The notes beneath the pieces are model-generated. The model saw only the letters and a program-made list of their open reading frames with translations. It was not told where the DNA came from and did not search any database. A stretch of DNA of 64,000 bases from JBNFVY01 sp049943335 (lineage in GTDB: Bacteria; Pseudomonadota; Alphaproteobacteria; Rhodobacterales; Rhodobacteraceae): the NCBI RefSeq assembly GCF_049943335.1, contig NZ_JBNFVY010000001.1, positions 496,001 to 560,000 on the forward strand, given 5' to 3'. Shown here piece by piece: positions 36,892 to 45,518 of the stretch. The first letter of the stretch is position 1, and each line of letters begins with the position of its first letter. The translations under genes were made by a program, and so were the position numbers.

Positions 36892-37104
36892 ATGAAAGAA
36901 CTTTTGCGCAGCAACGACCCAACCGTGATCGCCTTTGCCAAGGCGCTCCTTCAAGGCGAGGATATAGCCGTCTTTGAATTGGACGTCCATACAAGCATAC
37001 TTGAAGGCAGCATAGGCATCTTGCCGCGCCGCCTGATGGGTGCAGACTTTGACTTGTTCATGGCGCAGGCGATTCTGAAGGAAAACAATGTCACTGCAGA
37101 CTGA
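36892..37104 (+). CDS. DUF2007 domain-containing protein
   Basis: 70 residues with the DUF2007 pattern: an N-terminal Leu/Arg stretch (MKELLRSNDPTVIAFAKALL), DVHTSILEGSIGILPRR and a short acidic end. The family is described as putative signal-transducing proteins but the function is not known. It overlaps the methyltransferase gene downstream by 17 bases, so the two are co-translated. It diverges from ispB with 53 bases between starts. Confidence 0.88.
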   Translation: MKELLRSNDPTVIAFAKALLQGEDIAVFELDVHTSILEGSIGILPRRLMGADFDLFMAQAILKENNVTAD

Positions 37105-37852
37105 TAGTCAGACGGTGGATGCGTTTCTGGACGGGCGGGTCCAGTTAACCCAGCCGCGCAAGGGATATCGGGCGGGCGTGGACCCGGTTCTTTTGGCTGC
37201 GGCCGTCGACACGCGGGGTGGGCAGTCCGTACTCGAGCTTGGATGTGGCGTGGGCGCGGCCTTGTATTGTCTCAATGCGCGGGTTCCGGGGTTGTCACTG
37301 ACGGGTATTGAGCGGCAGCGCAATTATGTCGACCTGGCGCGGATAAATGCCCAGCAGAATGGGGCAGAAGCGCGGATTGTCGCGTGTGACCTGACCGCTT
37401 TACCGGCTGAAATTCGGCAGGAACGATTTGATCACGTTATCGCCAATCCGCCCTATTTTCATCGCGCGCGCGGTACAGCTTCGCCGCTGCCTGCACGCGA
37501 AGAGGCCATGGGCGAGGAAACGCCGCTTGAGACATGGGTCGCGGTCGCTGCACGCCGGCTTGCACCCAAGGGCTATCTGACAATGATTCAGAATGCGGCG
37601 CGGCTGCCCGAACTTTTGGCAGCGGTGTCGGCTCGGCTCGGGTCCGTTGCGGTGCGCCCTGTCTCGGCGCGCTGTGGACGTGCGGCCGGTCTGGTCCTGC
37701 TGCAAGCGCGCAAAGGCGGGCGCGCCGAGTTTCGTATGCTGGCGCCGCTGATCATGCATGATGGCGACAAACACCTGGCAGATCGCGATGACTATTCCCC
37801 ATTGGCACGCCAAGTATTGCGCGATGGCGCACCTTTGGCATGGCAGGACTAA
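37088..37852 (+). CDS. trmN6: tRNA1(Val) (adenine(37)-N6)-methyltransferase-like protein
   Basis: Class I SAM methyltransferase, 254 residues, of the TrmN6/YfiC group. The SAM loop is VLELGCGVGAALYCLNAR and the N6-adenine/N5-glutamine catalytic motif is ANPPYF. A release-factor type activity cannot be excluded from the NPPY motif alone, but the N terminus (QLTQPRKGYRAGVDPVLLAA) is typical for TrmN6. The start overlaps the DUF2007 gene. Confidence 0.88.
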   Translation: MSLQTDSQTVDAFLDGRVQLTQPRKGYRAGVDPVLLAAAVDTRGGQSVLELGCGVGAALYCLNARVPGLSLTGIERQRNYVDLARINAQQNGAEARIVACDLTALPAEIRQERFDHVIANPPYFHRARGTASPLPAREEAMGEETPLETWVAVAARRLAPKGYLTMIQNAARLPELLAAVSARLGSVAVRPVSARCGRAAGLVLLQARKGGRAEFRMLAPLIMHDGDKHLADRDDYSPLARQVLRDGAPLAWQD

Positions 37853-37977
37853 CCTTTTGGTAACGAAATGTCCGGCACACTGATCTCCTCGGTGCTTTGC
37901 GACGGAAACGTGACAAGAATCGGAAAGTGTGGTGCACTGAGGGTATTCGCCAAGAACGAAACAGAGAGGAGTTTCCC

Positions 37978-38145
37978 ATGAGCTTGAGTTCACACCTGCA
38001 GGAACTGAAGAAGAAGCACGAATCTCTTTCCACGCGGATCGAAAAAGCGCAGCGCGCGCCTGGGGTAAACGGTCTGGAAATCGCTTCACTGAAGAAGCAG
38101 AAGCTGCAACTCAAGGACCAGATTGAGCGCCTTCAACACGTTTAA
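37978..38145 (+). CDS. ydcH: YdcH-family small coiled-coil protein (DUF465)
   Basis: 55 residues that form a single helical hairpin: MSLSSHLQELKKKHESLSTR, then a turn and GLEIASLKKQKLQLKDQIER. ATG 37978 has AGGAG at 37967-37971, which decides the start against an upstream ATG at 37897. Function unknown; DUF465 proteins are abundant small cytoplasmic proteins in alphaproteobacteria. It has its own upstream region of 125 bases. Confidence 0.88.
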   Translation: MSLSSHLQELKKKHESLSTRIEKAQRAPGVNGLEIASLKKQKLQLKDQIERLQHV

Positions 38146-38512
38146 TCGCATGGGCAGTTGCCGTTTCGGACAGGCAAAGGTCCAATCCAGCTGGCAACAA
38201 GACCTTGGATGTCTTCGTCGGTTCCTTCGGTGATTTGCTAGTTTTGCGCGGATCATCGGACGGGGCCGATGCCGTGGCCTGATCTGTTTTGTTCTGCCGC
38301 CTCTCAACGTGCGCGGCGGCTCGACCGACAATGGTAGAAGGGTCCGGGGGTTGCGCAGGTGGTTTGGTGCCGCCAGCAATCGGCGGTCGCCTTTGCTGCC
38401 CCTCTAGAGACGTGTCATAAAATGGCGCACCACTGGTAGCGCTATGATGTGCATTCGCGCGCTGCGATGAAGCGAATTTGACTGCGTAGAGTCCGAAGTC
38501 AGGTCCACCCAT
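38111..38512 (-). CDS. Doubtful hypothetical protein
   Basis: A 133-codon frame with ATG at 38512 and a Pro/Lys/Thr-rich, low-complexity product (PPIAGGTKPPAQPPDPS). No ribosome site is visible upstream of the ATG and its last 35 bases run antisense into ydcH. Against this, it fills nearly all of a 500-base gap that otherwise holds no gene. It may be a real poorly conserved gene or a chance frame; I cannot tell from sequence alone. Between 38513 and 38642 there is only a phaB terminator. Confidence 0.3.
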   Translation of the reverse strand: MGGPDFGLYAVKFASSQRANAHHSATSGAPFYDTSLEGQQRRPPIAGGTKPPAQPPDPSTIVGRAAAHVERRQNKTDQATASAPSDDPRKTSKSPKEPTKTSKVLLPAGLDLCLSETATAHAIKRVEGAQSGP

Positions 38513-38585
38513 ATGCTGTTAACGTGAAAAAGCTTGGGCCGGACCCCGCACAGGGGGGGCGCCCCGGCAGAGCTGACCCAAGCAA

Positions 38586-38610
38586 AAGGCCGCCCGTACT
38601 GGGCGGCCTT
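38586..38610 (-). terminator. Rho-independent terminator of phaB
   Basis: A perfect 10-bp stem (AAGGCCGCCC at 38586-38595 with GGGCGGCCTT at 38601-38610) and a 5-base loop. Read on the minus strand the stem is followed by TTGCTT, giving TTTT together with the stem end. It lies 32 bases downstream of the phaB stop. Confidence 0.8.
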
Positions 38611-38642
38611 CGCATCTATCTCATTGTATTGTAGCGGTGATA

Positions 38643-39365
38643 TCAGACGACAAACTGCGCGCCGTTGGCAGAAAGTGTTGAGCCGTTGATAAACCCGGCG
38701 TCATCGGATGCAAGAAATTCCACGCAACGTGCAATTTCTTCAGGCTCGCCCAAACGCCCGGTCGGGATCTGGCTGATGATGCCTTCCCGTACTTTTTCCG
38801 GGACAGCCATCACCATGTCCGTCGCGATGTACCCAGGACAAATCGCGTTGGCGGTAATACCTGCGCGCGCGCCTTCCTGGGCCAGCGACTTCACAATGCC
38901 CAGATCGCCCGCTTTGGTGGCAGCATAATTGACCTGCGCAAACTGCCCTTTCTGACCATTGATCGAACTGATGACGATCACGCGGCCGAATTTGCGTTCG
39001 CGCATACCGGGCCAAACGGGATGAACCGTGTTGAATACACCGGTCAGATTGGTGTCGAGGACCTCATGCCATTGCTCGGGGGTCATCTTGTGGAACGGCG
39101 CATCGCGGGTGATACCGGCATTCGCGACGACCACGTCGATCGGACCCAGATCGGCTTCGACCTGAGCGATCCCGGCCTTCGATGCGTCATAGTCGGCGAC
39201 GTTCCACTTGTACGTTTTGATGCCGGTTTCGCCGGTGAACTTGGCGGCGGCCTCGTCGTTGCCCGCATAACTTGCGGCAACGGAATAGCCAGCCTCTTTC
39301 AGTCGCTTGCTGATTGCGGCGCCTATGCCGCGGGATCCACCCGTCACAAGTGCTACTCTGGCCAT
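38643..39365 (-). CDS. phaB: Acetoacetyl-CoA reductase
   Basis: NADPH-dependent short-chain dehydrogenase that makes (R)-3-hydroxybutyryl-CoA for PHB synthesis and for the ethylmalonyl-CoA pathway. The Rossmann loop TGGSRGIGAAISKRL and the catalytic Ser-Tyr-Lys set (ISSINGQKGQF...NYAATKAG) are intact. Length 240. AGGAGG stands 7 bases before ATG 39365. It lies downstream of phaA with its own promoter region and terminator between, so the two are likely separate transcripts with related control. Confidence 0.95.
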   Translation of the reverse strand: MARVALVTGGSRGIGAAISKRLKEAGYSVAASYAGNDEAAAKFTGETGIKTYKWNVADYDASKAGIAQVEADLGPIDVVVANAGITRDAPFHKMTPEQWHEVLDTNLTGVFNTVHPVWPGMRERKFGRVIVISSINGQKGQFAQVNYAATKAGDLGIVKSLAQEGARAGITANAICPGYIATDMVMAVPEKVREGIISQIPTGRLGEPEEIARCVEFLASDDAGFINGSTLSANGAQFVV

Positions 39366-39650
39366 CTTTTCCTCCTATCTGATACAAGTCGCTTTGTAAT
39401 TCTGTTACTAAAACCATATCGTTTGCGCAACATTCTTGCTTCCCAAAAATCAGGCTTTCGACTCAAGGTCAAGCGCTGCTTTCGCATCTTGGGCCCCCTG
39501 CGCCCACGTGTCCCGTAGTTTTTGCGGATCCGTGAAATGCGCCGGTGCTGACAAAGGGTTGTCATGAACCCACCTTGTCAAAAGCAGCGCAGGCCGCCGC
39601 CGGAAAAAACGATTTGGTCTGGATTTATAGGAAGAATCAGCGCCGAAGAA
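39366..39650. promoter_or_regulatory. phaB upstream region
   Basis: 285 bases, AT-rich close to phaB. On the minus strand TTGACC (about 39476-39471) and TTGCGC (about 39430-39425) could be -35 boxes, the latter with TAACAG 17 bases on. The palindrome TTGCGCAA lies at 39423-39430 and is a candidate operator. No gene of its own is supported here. Confidence 0.4.
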
Positions 39651-39677
39651 AACGGGCAGACCACTTGGTCCGCCCGT
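39651..39677 (-). terminator. Rho-independent terminator of phaA
   Basis: On the minus strand ACGGGCGGACC (39677-39667), loop AAGT, then GGTCTGCCCGT with one G-T pair, followed by TTTTCTTC. It starts 7 bases after the phaA stop. Confidence 0.8.
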
Positions 39678-39683
39678 CTCCGC

Positions 39684-40859
39684 TCAGTCGCGCGCGACGC
39701 ACAGGGCGACGCCCATCCCGCCGCCAATACACAAGGTTGCCAAGCCTTTCTTGGCGTCCCGGCGCTGCATTTCGAATAACAGAGTATTCAATACACGGCA
39801 CCCTGACGCCCCGATGGGGTGGCCGATGGCGATGGCCCCGCCGTTGACGTTCACAATGGCCGGATCCCAGCCCATGTCCTTGTTCACGGCACAAGCTTGA
39901 GCGGCAAAGGCTTCGTTGGCTTCGACGAGGTCCAGATCTTCTGGCTTCCACCCTGCTTTTTCCAGCGCTTTGCGCGAGGCGTGGATTGGCCCGACACCCA
40001 TGATCGCCGGATCAAGCCCAACGGTCGCGTAGCTGACTATGCGGGCCAAAGGCTGTATGCCGCGTTTTTCGGCGTTCTCAGCGCTCATCAAAAGCACGGC
40101 GGCAGCGCCGTCGTTCAGGCCCGAGGCGTTGGCAGCAGTCACGGTGCCGTCTTTTACGAATGCGGGCCGAAGCTTTTGCATGGCTTCCATTGTCGCGCCG
40201 TGGCGGATGTATTCGTCGTTTTCCATGATCGTCTCGCCCCTGCGGGACTTGATGGTGAACGGAACGATTTCGTCGGCGAATTTCCCGGCTTTCTGGGCGG
40301 CTTCAGCCTTGTTTTGCGAGGCGACGGCGAATTCGTCCTGCTGATCGCGGGTGATCTGCCATTTGTTTGCGACGTTCTCGGCGGTATTGCCCATGTGGTA
40401 GCCGTTGAACGCGTCCCACAAGCCATCACGGATCATCGTGTCGATGAACTTCATATCGCCCATCTTGTGGCCTTGGCGCAGGTTGGCACAATGGGGGGCC
40501 ATCGACATGTTTTCCTGACCGCCCGCTGCAATCACATCAGCATCGCCTAGCAGAATGTGCTGGGCGCCAAGTGCAACGGCCCGCAGACCTGATCCGCAAA
40601 CCTGATTGATGCCCCACGCGGCGCTTTCCTGCGGCAGGCCGGCGTTGATGTGTGCCTGGCGCGCCGGGTTCTGGCCCTGCCCCGCGGTCAGAACCTGTCC
40701 GAGAATGGTCTCCGATACGTCGGCCTTGTCGATGCCCGCGCGTTCTACGATAGCCTCGAGGACGGCGGCGCCAAGATCATGGGCAGGTGTATTGGCGAAG
40801 GTTCCGCCAAAGCTGCCGACAGCCGTGCGCGCGGCAGATGCAATTACAACGTGAGTCAT
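39684..40859 (-). CDS. phaA: Acetyl-CoA C-acetyltransferase
   Basis: Thiolase of 391 residues that condenses two acetyl-CoA to acetoacetyl-CoA. The nucleophile Cys is in NQVCGSGLRAVALGAQ and the second active-site motif CIGGGMGVALCVARD ends the protein; the His motif NVNGGAIAIGHPIGASG is intact. AGAGGAAAA precedes ATG 40859. With phaB it forms the entry to PHB and to crotonyl-CoA in the ethylmalonyl-CoA pathway. The polymerase phaC is not in the window. Confidence 0.96.
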   Translation of the reverse strand: MTHVVIASAARTAVGSFGGTFANTPAHDLGAAVLEAIVERAGIDKADVSETILGQVLTAGQGQNPARQAHINAGLPQESAAWGINQVCGSGLRAVALGAQHILLGDADVIAAGGQENMSMAPHCANLRQGHKMGDMKFIDTMIRDGLWDAFNGYHMGNTAENVANKWQITRDQQDEFAVASQNKAEAAQKAGKFADEIVPFTIKSRRGETIMENDEYIRHGATMEAMQKLRPAFVKDGTVTAANASGLNDGAAAVLLMSAENAEKRGIQPLARIVSYATVGLDPAIMGVGPIHASRKALEKAGWKPEDLDLVEANEAFAAQACAVNKDMGWDPAIVNVNGGAIAIGHPIGASGCRVLNTLLFEMQRRDAKKGLATLCIGGGMGVALCVARD

Positions 40860-41010
40860 GATGTTTTCCTCTTACGGGTCAACGGCAGGCACGCCAGAGG
40901 CGTGTCAATTGCCCCTTTCGGAATCTGCCAGATACCTTTTGCTAAGCTGCAATTGCAGCATATACAATGTTGAGGATCACTTTGCGGAACGTTTACCCAA
41001 ACAGATGTGA

Positions 41011-41847
41011 CTAGCCGGCCATCTGGGCATTGACTTGTGGCAACCAGCTGGGACGGATCGTTGGGACGCCAAAATAATGGCCCTGCATGCAGTCGAGGCC
41101 CGCGTCGATCAGGAATTCCGCATCTTCGCGGTTTTCCACGAATTCAGCGACAGTGAACATTTCGAAATGCTGGGCGATGGACACCAACGCGTTGGTTAAA
41201 ACCTGGTTGTCAGGATTGCTCGCCACACCGCGAATAAACTGGCCATCGATCTTGATGATGTCGAAATAGAATTCCTTGAGGTACCGAAAAGCGGTGTAGC
41301 CGGCGCCGAAATCATCCAGCGCAAAGGCGATGCCTTTCGACTGCATTTCGTTCATGAAGACATTCACCAGATCGGGCATGATCATTGCCGAACTTTCGGT
41401 GATTTCCAGGATCAGCCGCTCAGCGATATCTGGCTGTCTCGCCAGCCCGCGCTTGAGCGCTTCGCGCCATTTGGGATAGCCGATTGATCGCGCGGACATA
41501 TTGATTGAAAGCCGCAACCCCGGCACTTGCGCCAGGGTTTTCAGGCCCAATTCGATAGAATGGCAATCAAGGATGCGGCCCATCTCGTGGGTTTCGACCG
41601 TCTCCATGAAATCTTTGGCTGGTATAACCCGGCCGCTGGTATCCACGACGCGTATCAAACCTTCGTAGAACGCGACGGTATCCGGACGCATGGACGACAC
41701 CACCGGCTGATAGGCCAGCATGACCTGTTTTTGCGCCAAAGCTTGCCGCACCATGACCATGGTGTCGCGGTCACGTTGGGAAACCGCCAAGGACAACGGG
41801 CTTCCCATTTCTGTTTCATACGCGTTTTGCTGTAGTCCACCCGACAT
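41011..41847 (-). CDS. EAL-domain protein (putative c-di-GMP phosphodiesterase)
   Basis: 278 residues, EAL domain alone with a short N terminus. The signature triplet is Glu62-Gly63-Leu64 (EGL). The other catalytic residues are present: Asn116 (INMSAR), Glu148/Glu151 (LEITES), Asp178-Asp179 (DDFGAG), Lys199 (IKIDGQF), Glu235 (AEFVEN) and Gln255 (QGHYFG). It is therefore likely active despite EGL. No sensory domain is attached. GGGAG lies before ATG 41847. It diverges from the PAS/MCP-like gene, which suggests a shared signalling role. Confidence 0.9.
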   Translation of the reverse strand: MSGGLQQNAYETEMGSPLSLAVSQRDRDTMVMVRQALAQKQVMLAYQPVVSSMRPDTVAFYEGLIRVVDTSGRVIPAKDFMETVETHEMGRILDCHSIELGLKTLAQVPGLRLSINMSARSIGYPKWREALKRGLARQPDIAERLILEITESSAMIMPDLVNVFMNEMQSKGIAFALDDFGAGYTAFRYLKEFYFDIIKIDGQFIRGVASNPDNQVLTNALVSIAQHFEMFTVAEFVENREDAEFLIDAGLDCMQGHYFGVPTIRPSWLPQVNAQMAG

Positions 41848-42131
41848 TCCACATCTCCCACAGATTGCTTATGCCCAAATTGCGCCATGTGGACTAACAG
41901 GCGGTAAAACGTAAAATTGGGTACGATCTGGACAGGTCCCGTGATCAGGCGGCTTAGTGGTTGTTTTTACATGGAAAATCACCGTATCGTCCGGATTTCG
42001 TGATATTTTTCCGCAATTTCTAAACAAATACGCTGTCTGCGCGCGCGCCGATGCCCCGCGCGCACGGATTAACCTTACTGAAATGGCTGTGGAGTTAGAC
42101 AGACGCAAACGGCCCTTTGACCGAGGTACAG
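41848..42131. promoter_or_regulatory. Divergent control region between the EAL and PAS/MCP-like genes
   Basis: 284 bases, clearly AT-richer in 41950-42040 than the neighbouring genes. It must hold both promoters. I did not find a confident -35/-10 pair or an inverted repeat. GAGG at 42123-42126 is the ribosome site of the PAS gene. Confidence 0.45.
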
Positions 42132-43376
42132 ATGTTAGATCAATCTCAAACCCTTTCCAATCGCCCCACATCTGGTGAGGCGCCATTCCCGATAAAGGAT
42201 GTGTTCTTCTCTCGCACGGACACAAGCGGGATCATTGAGGCATTCAATGGTGCTTTTTCCAGTGTGGCTGACTATCCGCCATCGGATTTGCTGCGCGCGC
42301 CGCACAAAATCCTGCGCCACCCCGATATGCCAAAAGCGGTGTTTTGGCTGATGTGGGACGCGATCAACGCGGGGCGCCCGTTTGGTGCCTACGTCAAGAA
42401 CAGGGCGCGCGACGGGCTGCATTTCTGGGTGTTTGCCGTGGTCATACCGGTCGACGGTGGCTACGTTTCTGTCCACCTCAAGCCGACCAGCGATCTGCTG
42501 CCCATGGTCGAGACGCTATATGGCGACCTGGTCAAGAAAGAACACGAAAACAACCTGGATCCGGAAGAAAGCGCCGCGCGATTGAATGACGCTCTGAAAT
42601 CACACGGGTTTTCAGGCCATGATCAGTTTCAGGCCGAGGCTCTGATGCGGGAAACGAAGCTGCGCGACGTCGCTTTGAAGCGTTCCGAAGATCGCCAAAT
42701 TACCGGACTATCCGAGATCGTTCAAAGCCTTAGGGAAATGCGCAAATCAAAGTCGGAACTGGGCACGCATTTCGAAGCGGTCAAGGCGATTCCGAACAAC
42801 CTTCGCATCATGGCGTCACGGATCGAACCTTCCGGTGGACCCATCACGGCTATTTCCGCGAACTACAAATCGATGTCTGAAGACGTCGTTCAGCAACTGC
42901 ACGATTTTTCCAGCGACAAAAGGCAGAATAAGGGGGTGCCCAGCAACCTCGACGTCGACGGTCTGTTCAACATGTGCGGGTCGCGCCTCATGCAAGACGT
43001 GATTGCGCAACTCGAAAGCGAAGGCACACAACCCGAAGGAATTGATTGCGCTGGCGAATCACAGCGTTTGCGCGATCTGGACCAAACCTGCCGGTTGGGT
43101 GCGGAAACGGCGTTGAAGCAAATTGTTGAACAGGTCCAGACCATTTCCCAGGAAGCTGAGGAATTGCGCAGAATGGTTGTCGGATTGGATTCAATTCGCG
43201 TCATGTGCCGTGTCGAAAGCGGCCGGATGGGGCATCAGTACGAAGGGCTGGTGTCAATCATCGAAAACCTCGACAAATTTCACTCGCTGATTGACCAAAA
43301 GCTCAAGGAAGTCGGCACGAAAGCGCAGTTGATAAACAAGGATGCCGAGCACCTCTCGCGGACCTGGGTGATTTAG
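42132..43376 (+). CDS. Soluble PAS-domain, MCP-like signalling protein
   Basis: 414 residues without membrane segments. Residues about 24-118 form an Aer-type PAS domain (FFSRTDTSGIIEAFNGAF, LLRAPHKILRHPDMPKAVFW, VKNRARDGLHFWVF), which in Aer binds FAD. The rest is helical and looks like a chemoreceptor hairpin, but the usual signalling tip is replaced by residues 220-251 (IPNNLRIMASRIEPSGGPIT). It ends in a further helical stretch. ATG 42132 has GAGG at 42123-42126. An energy or redox sensor acting in the cytoplasm is likely; whether it couples to CheA/CheW is open. Confidence 0.82.
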   Translation: MLDQSQTLSNRPTSGEAPFPIKDVFFSRTDTSGIIEAFNGAFSSVADYPPSDLLRAPHKILRHPDMPKAVFWLMWDAINAGRPFGAYVKNRARDGLHFWVFAVVIPVDGGYVSVHLKPTSDLLPMVETLYGDLVKKEHENNLDPEESAARLNDALKSHGFSGHDQFQAEALMRETKLRDVALKRSEDRQITGLSEIVQSLREMRKSKSELGTHFEAVKAIPNNLRIMASRIEPSGGPITAISANYKSMSEDVVQQLHDFSSDKRQNKGVPSNLDVDGLFNMCGSRLMQDVIAQLESEGTQPEGIDCAGESQRLRDLDQTCRLGAETALKQIVEQVQTISQEAEELRRMVVGLDSIRVMCRVESGRMGHQYEGLVSIIENLDKFHSLIDQKLKEVGTKAQLINKDAEHLSRTWVI

Positions 43377-43924
43377 TGACCCGCGATCAGAGTGGAAACA
43401 ATGGCGCGTGCGCTGTCTGAATGCCAATCCGCATCACCGATCAGCCGCGCTATTTCCTGACCATCCCTGTCCAGAAGCACCGAAATCGGCAAGGCCATCA
43501 CGCCCATTGAGCGCGCGGCCTTGCTGCGCGGATCCAAAAGGATCGGGAGGTTTTCGATATCGCGTTCGGAAAAGAACCTGTCGATCGCCGCCATTTTGTT
43601 TGGCCCGGTCGCAATTGTGACGACGTCAAAGTCGTCTCCGCCCAGTTCCGCCTGAAGCGCATCGAGCGACGGCATTTCCGTGCGGCACGGCGCGCAGTAT
43701 GTCGCCCAGAAGTTCACCAACACGATCTTGCCACGGTAATCGGCCAATTCCACCGCGGCCCCGCCGCGGGTGGTCACGTTGACCGGGGGCGTCTGCTGGG
43801 GCGCATCATGGAAAATCAGCTTTTGCATCGTTCCGTCGCGCAAAGCCGCAAGATCAGACCCAAGCGCAGGATTTGCGCCGAGCGCCAGCGCCGTATAAAG
43901 GACAGCGAACCGAAGCAATTTCAT
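43373..43924 (-). CDS. TlpA-like periplasmic thioredoxin
   Basis: 183 residues with a signal peptide (LLRFAVLYTALALGANPALG) and a thioredoxin fold; the active site is FWATYCAPCRTE with Cys77 and Cys80, and the cis-Pro is in MALPISVLL. It probably reduces periplasmic disulfides, for example in cytochrome c or copper-site assembly. ATG 43924 is used; a TTG at 43930 is in frame. Its stop overlaps the stop of the PAS/MCP gene by 4 bases. It diverges from argH with 23 bases between. Confidence 0.9.
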   Translation of the reverse strand: MKLLRFAVLYTALALGANPALGSDLAALRDGTMQKLIFHDAPQQTPPVNVTTRGGAAVELADYRGKIVLVNFWATYCAPCRTEMPSLDALQAELGGDDFDVVTIATGPNKMAAIDRFFSERDIENLPILLDPRSKAARSMGVMALPISVLLDRDGQEIARLIGDADWHSDSARAIVSTLIAGH

Positions 43925-43947
43925 TCCCAACTCCCGGGTGATTCCGA

Positions 43948-45339
43948 ATGACCGACAAGACCTCGAACGCCATGTGGGGCGGCCGTTTCGCCGCCGGACC
44001 CGATGCTATCATGGAGGCGATCAACGCCTCGATCGGGTACGATAAGCGCTTGGCCAAGCAGGACATCGAAGGCTCGCGCGCCCATGCCGCCATGTTGGCC
44101 GCGCAGGGCATCATCACTGATAACGATGCCAAGGCCATCCGGGAAGGCCTGCTCACGGTGTTGTCAGAGATCGAAAGCGGCGAGTTCCAGTTTTCGACTG
44201 CCTTGGAAGACATCCACATGAATGTCGAGGCGCGGCTGAAAGAGGTGATCGGCGAACCCGCGGGGCGCCTGCACACGGGTCGCAGCCGGAACGATCAGGT
44301 CGCGACGGATTTCAAACTCTGGGTTCGGGATCAGGCGGACGCGGCGATTGAGGGGCTTGAGGCGCTGATGAACGCGCTCTTGGCGCAAGCCGAGGCGGGC
44401 GCGGGCTGGGTGATGCCGGGCTTTACCCATTTGCAGACCGCACAACCCGTCACATGGGGCCATCACATGATGGCCTACGTCGAGATGTTCGCGCGTGATC
44501 GCAGCCGGTTTCAGGATGCGCGCAAGCGGATGAACGAAAGCCCCTTGGGGGCAGCGGCGCTGGCCGGCACCGGGTTCCCGATCGACCGGCACATGACAGC
44601 ACAGGCCCTGGGGTTCGATGCCCCTGCCGCCAACAGCCTTGATGCGGTGTCTGACCGGGATTTCGCATTGGAATTCCTGTCGGCCGCGTCGATTTGCGCG
44701 GTGCACCTCAGCCGGTTTGCCGAAGAGCTGGTGATCTGGTCGTCTGCCCAGTTCCGGTTTGTGGCCTTGTCGGACCGGTTCAGCACCGGCTCGTCGATCA
44801 TGCCCCAGAAGAAAAACCCCGATGCGGCTGAGCTGATCCGCGCCAAGATCGGGCGTATCCTTGGGGCGATGGTGGCGCTGTTTACAGTGATGAAGGGCCT
44901 GCCGCTGGCCTATTCGAAGGATATGCAGGAAGACAAGGAACAGGTGTTTGATGCCGCCGACAACCTGATGCTGGCTCTTGCTGCCATGACCGGGATGGTC
45001 AGCGACATGACCGCGCAACAGGACAACCTGCGCGCGGCAGCGGCCAGCGGATTTTCCACCGCAACGGATTTGGCCGACTGGCTGGTGCGCGAACTTGGCC
45101 TGCCATTCCGCGACGCCCATCACGTGACCGGCGCGCTGGTTGCCATGGCCGAAGCCAAGGGGTGCGATCTGCCGGAGCTGAGCCTTGACGACATGAAAAC
45201 CGTTCACGATGGCATTACCGTTGGCGTATTCGATGTGTTGACGGTTGAAAACTCGGTGGCATCGCGCACAAGCTACGGGGGCACGGCACCGGAACAGGTG
45301 CGCGCGCAGGTTGCCCGCTGGAAAGAGGCTTTGGCGTGA
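43948..45339 (+). CDS. argH: Argininosuccinate lyase
   Basis: Splits argininosuccinate into arginine and fumarate. The fumarase/aspartase signature GSSIMPQKKNPDAAELIRAK is intact, and HTGRSRNDQVATDF and the TAQPVTWGHH loop are typical. Length 463. Its stop overlaps the GTG start of the lipoprotein gene (GTGA), and lysA lies further on. Confidence 0.96.
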   Translation: MTDKTSNAMWGGRFAAGPDAIMEAINASIGYDKRLAKQDIEGSRAHAAMLAAQGIITDNDAKAIREGLLTVLSEIESGEFQFSTALEDIHMNVEARLKEVIGEPAGRLHTGRSRNDQVATDFKLWVRDQADAAIEGLEALMNALLAQAEAGAGWVMPGFTHLQTAQPVTWGHHMMAYVEMFARDRSRFQDARKRMNESPLGAAALAGTGFPIDRHMTAQALGFDAPAANSLDAVSDRDFALEFLSAASICAVHLSRFAEELVIWSSAQFRFVALSDRFSTGSSIMPQKKNPDAAELIRAKIGRILGAMVALFTVMKGLPLAYSKDMQEDKEQVFDAADNLMLALAAMTGMVSDMTAQQDNLRAAAASGFSTATDLADWLVRELGLPFRDAHHVTGALVAMAEAKGCDLPELSLDDMKTVHDGITVGVFDVLTVENSVASRTSYGGTAPEQVRAQVARWKEALA

Positions 45340-45518
45340 TCCGATTGTTGCCCTTTTTGGTACTGCTCGCAGCTTGCGGCGTTGACGGCCCGCCCCTGCG
45401 GCCCGAGCCCGAGGCGACAACCAAGGGCACCAAGATAACAGGCGAAACCTATTTTGGCTGGTCCCGCAAGGACGGGTTCAAGCAGCGTGTCGAAATGGAC
45501 CTGCATATGGGTGGCTGA
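45336..45518 (+). CDS. Small lipoprotein, LptM/LppL-like
   Basis: 60 residues. The signal ends in the lipobox LAAC with Cys14. The mature N terminus CGVDGPPLRPEPE matches the C-G-x-x-G-P motif of LptM (YifL) and LppL lipoproteins, which in gammaproteobacteria also precede lysA/dapF. LptM assists maturation of the LPS translocon LptD. Start is GTG 45336, overlapping the argH stop. The assignment rests on the short motif and gene position, so it is likely but not proven. Confidence 0.7.
   Translation: MIRLLPFLVLLAACGVDGPPLRPEPEATTKGTKITGETYFGWSRKDGFKQRVEMDLHMGG

Noticed and set aside
44164..45420. 418-codon minus-strand frame opposite argH
   Set aside because: Antisense to an intact argininosuccinate lyase; composition is dominated by Arg, His and Gln.
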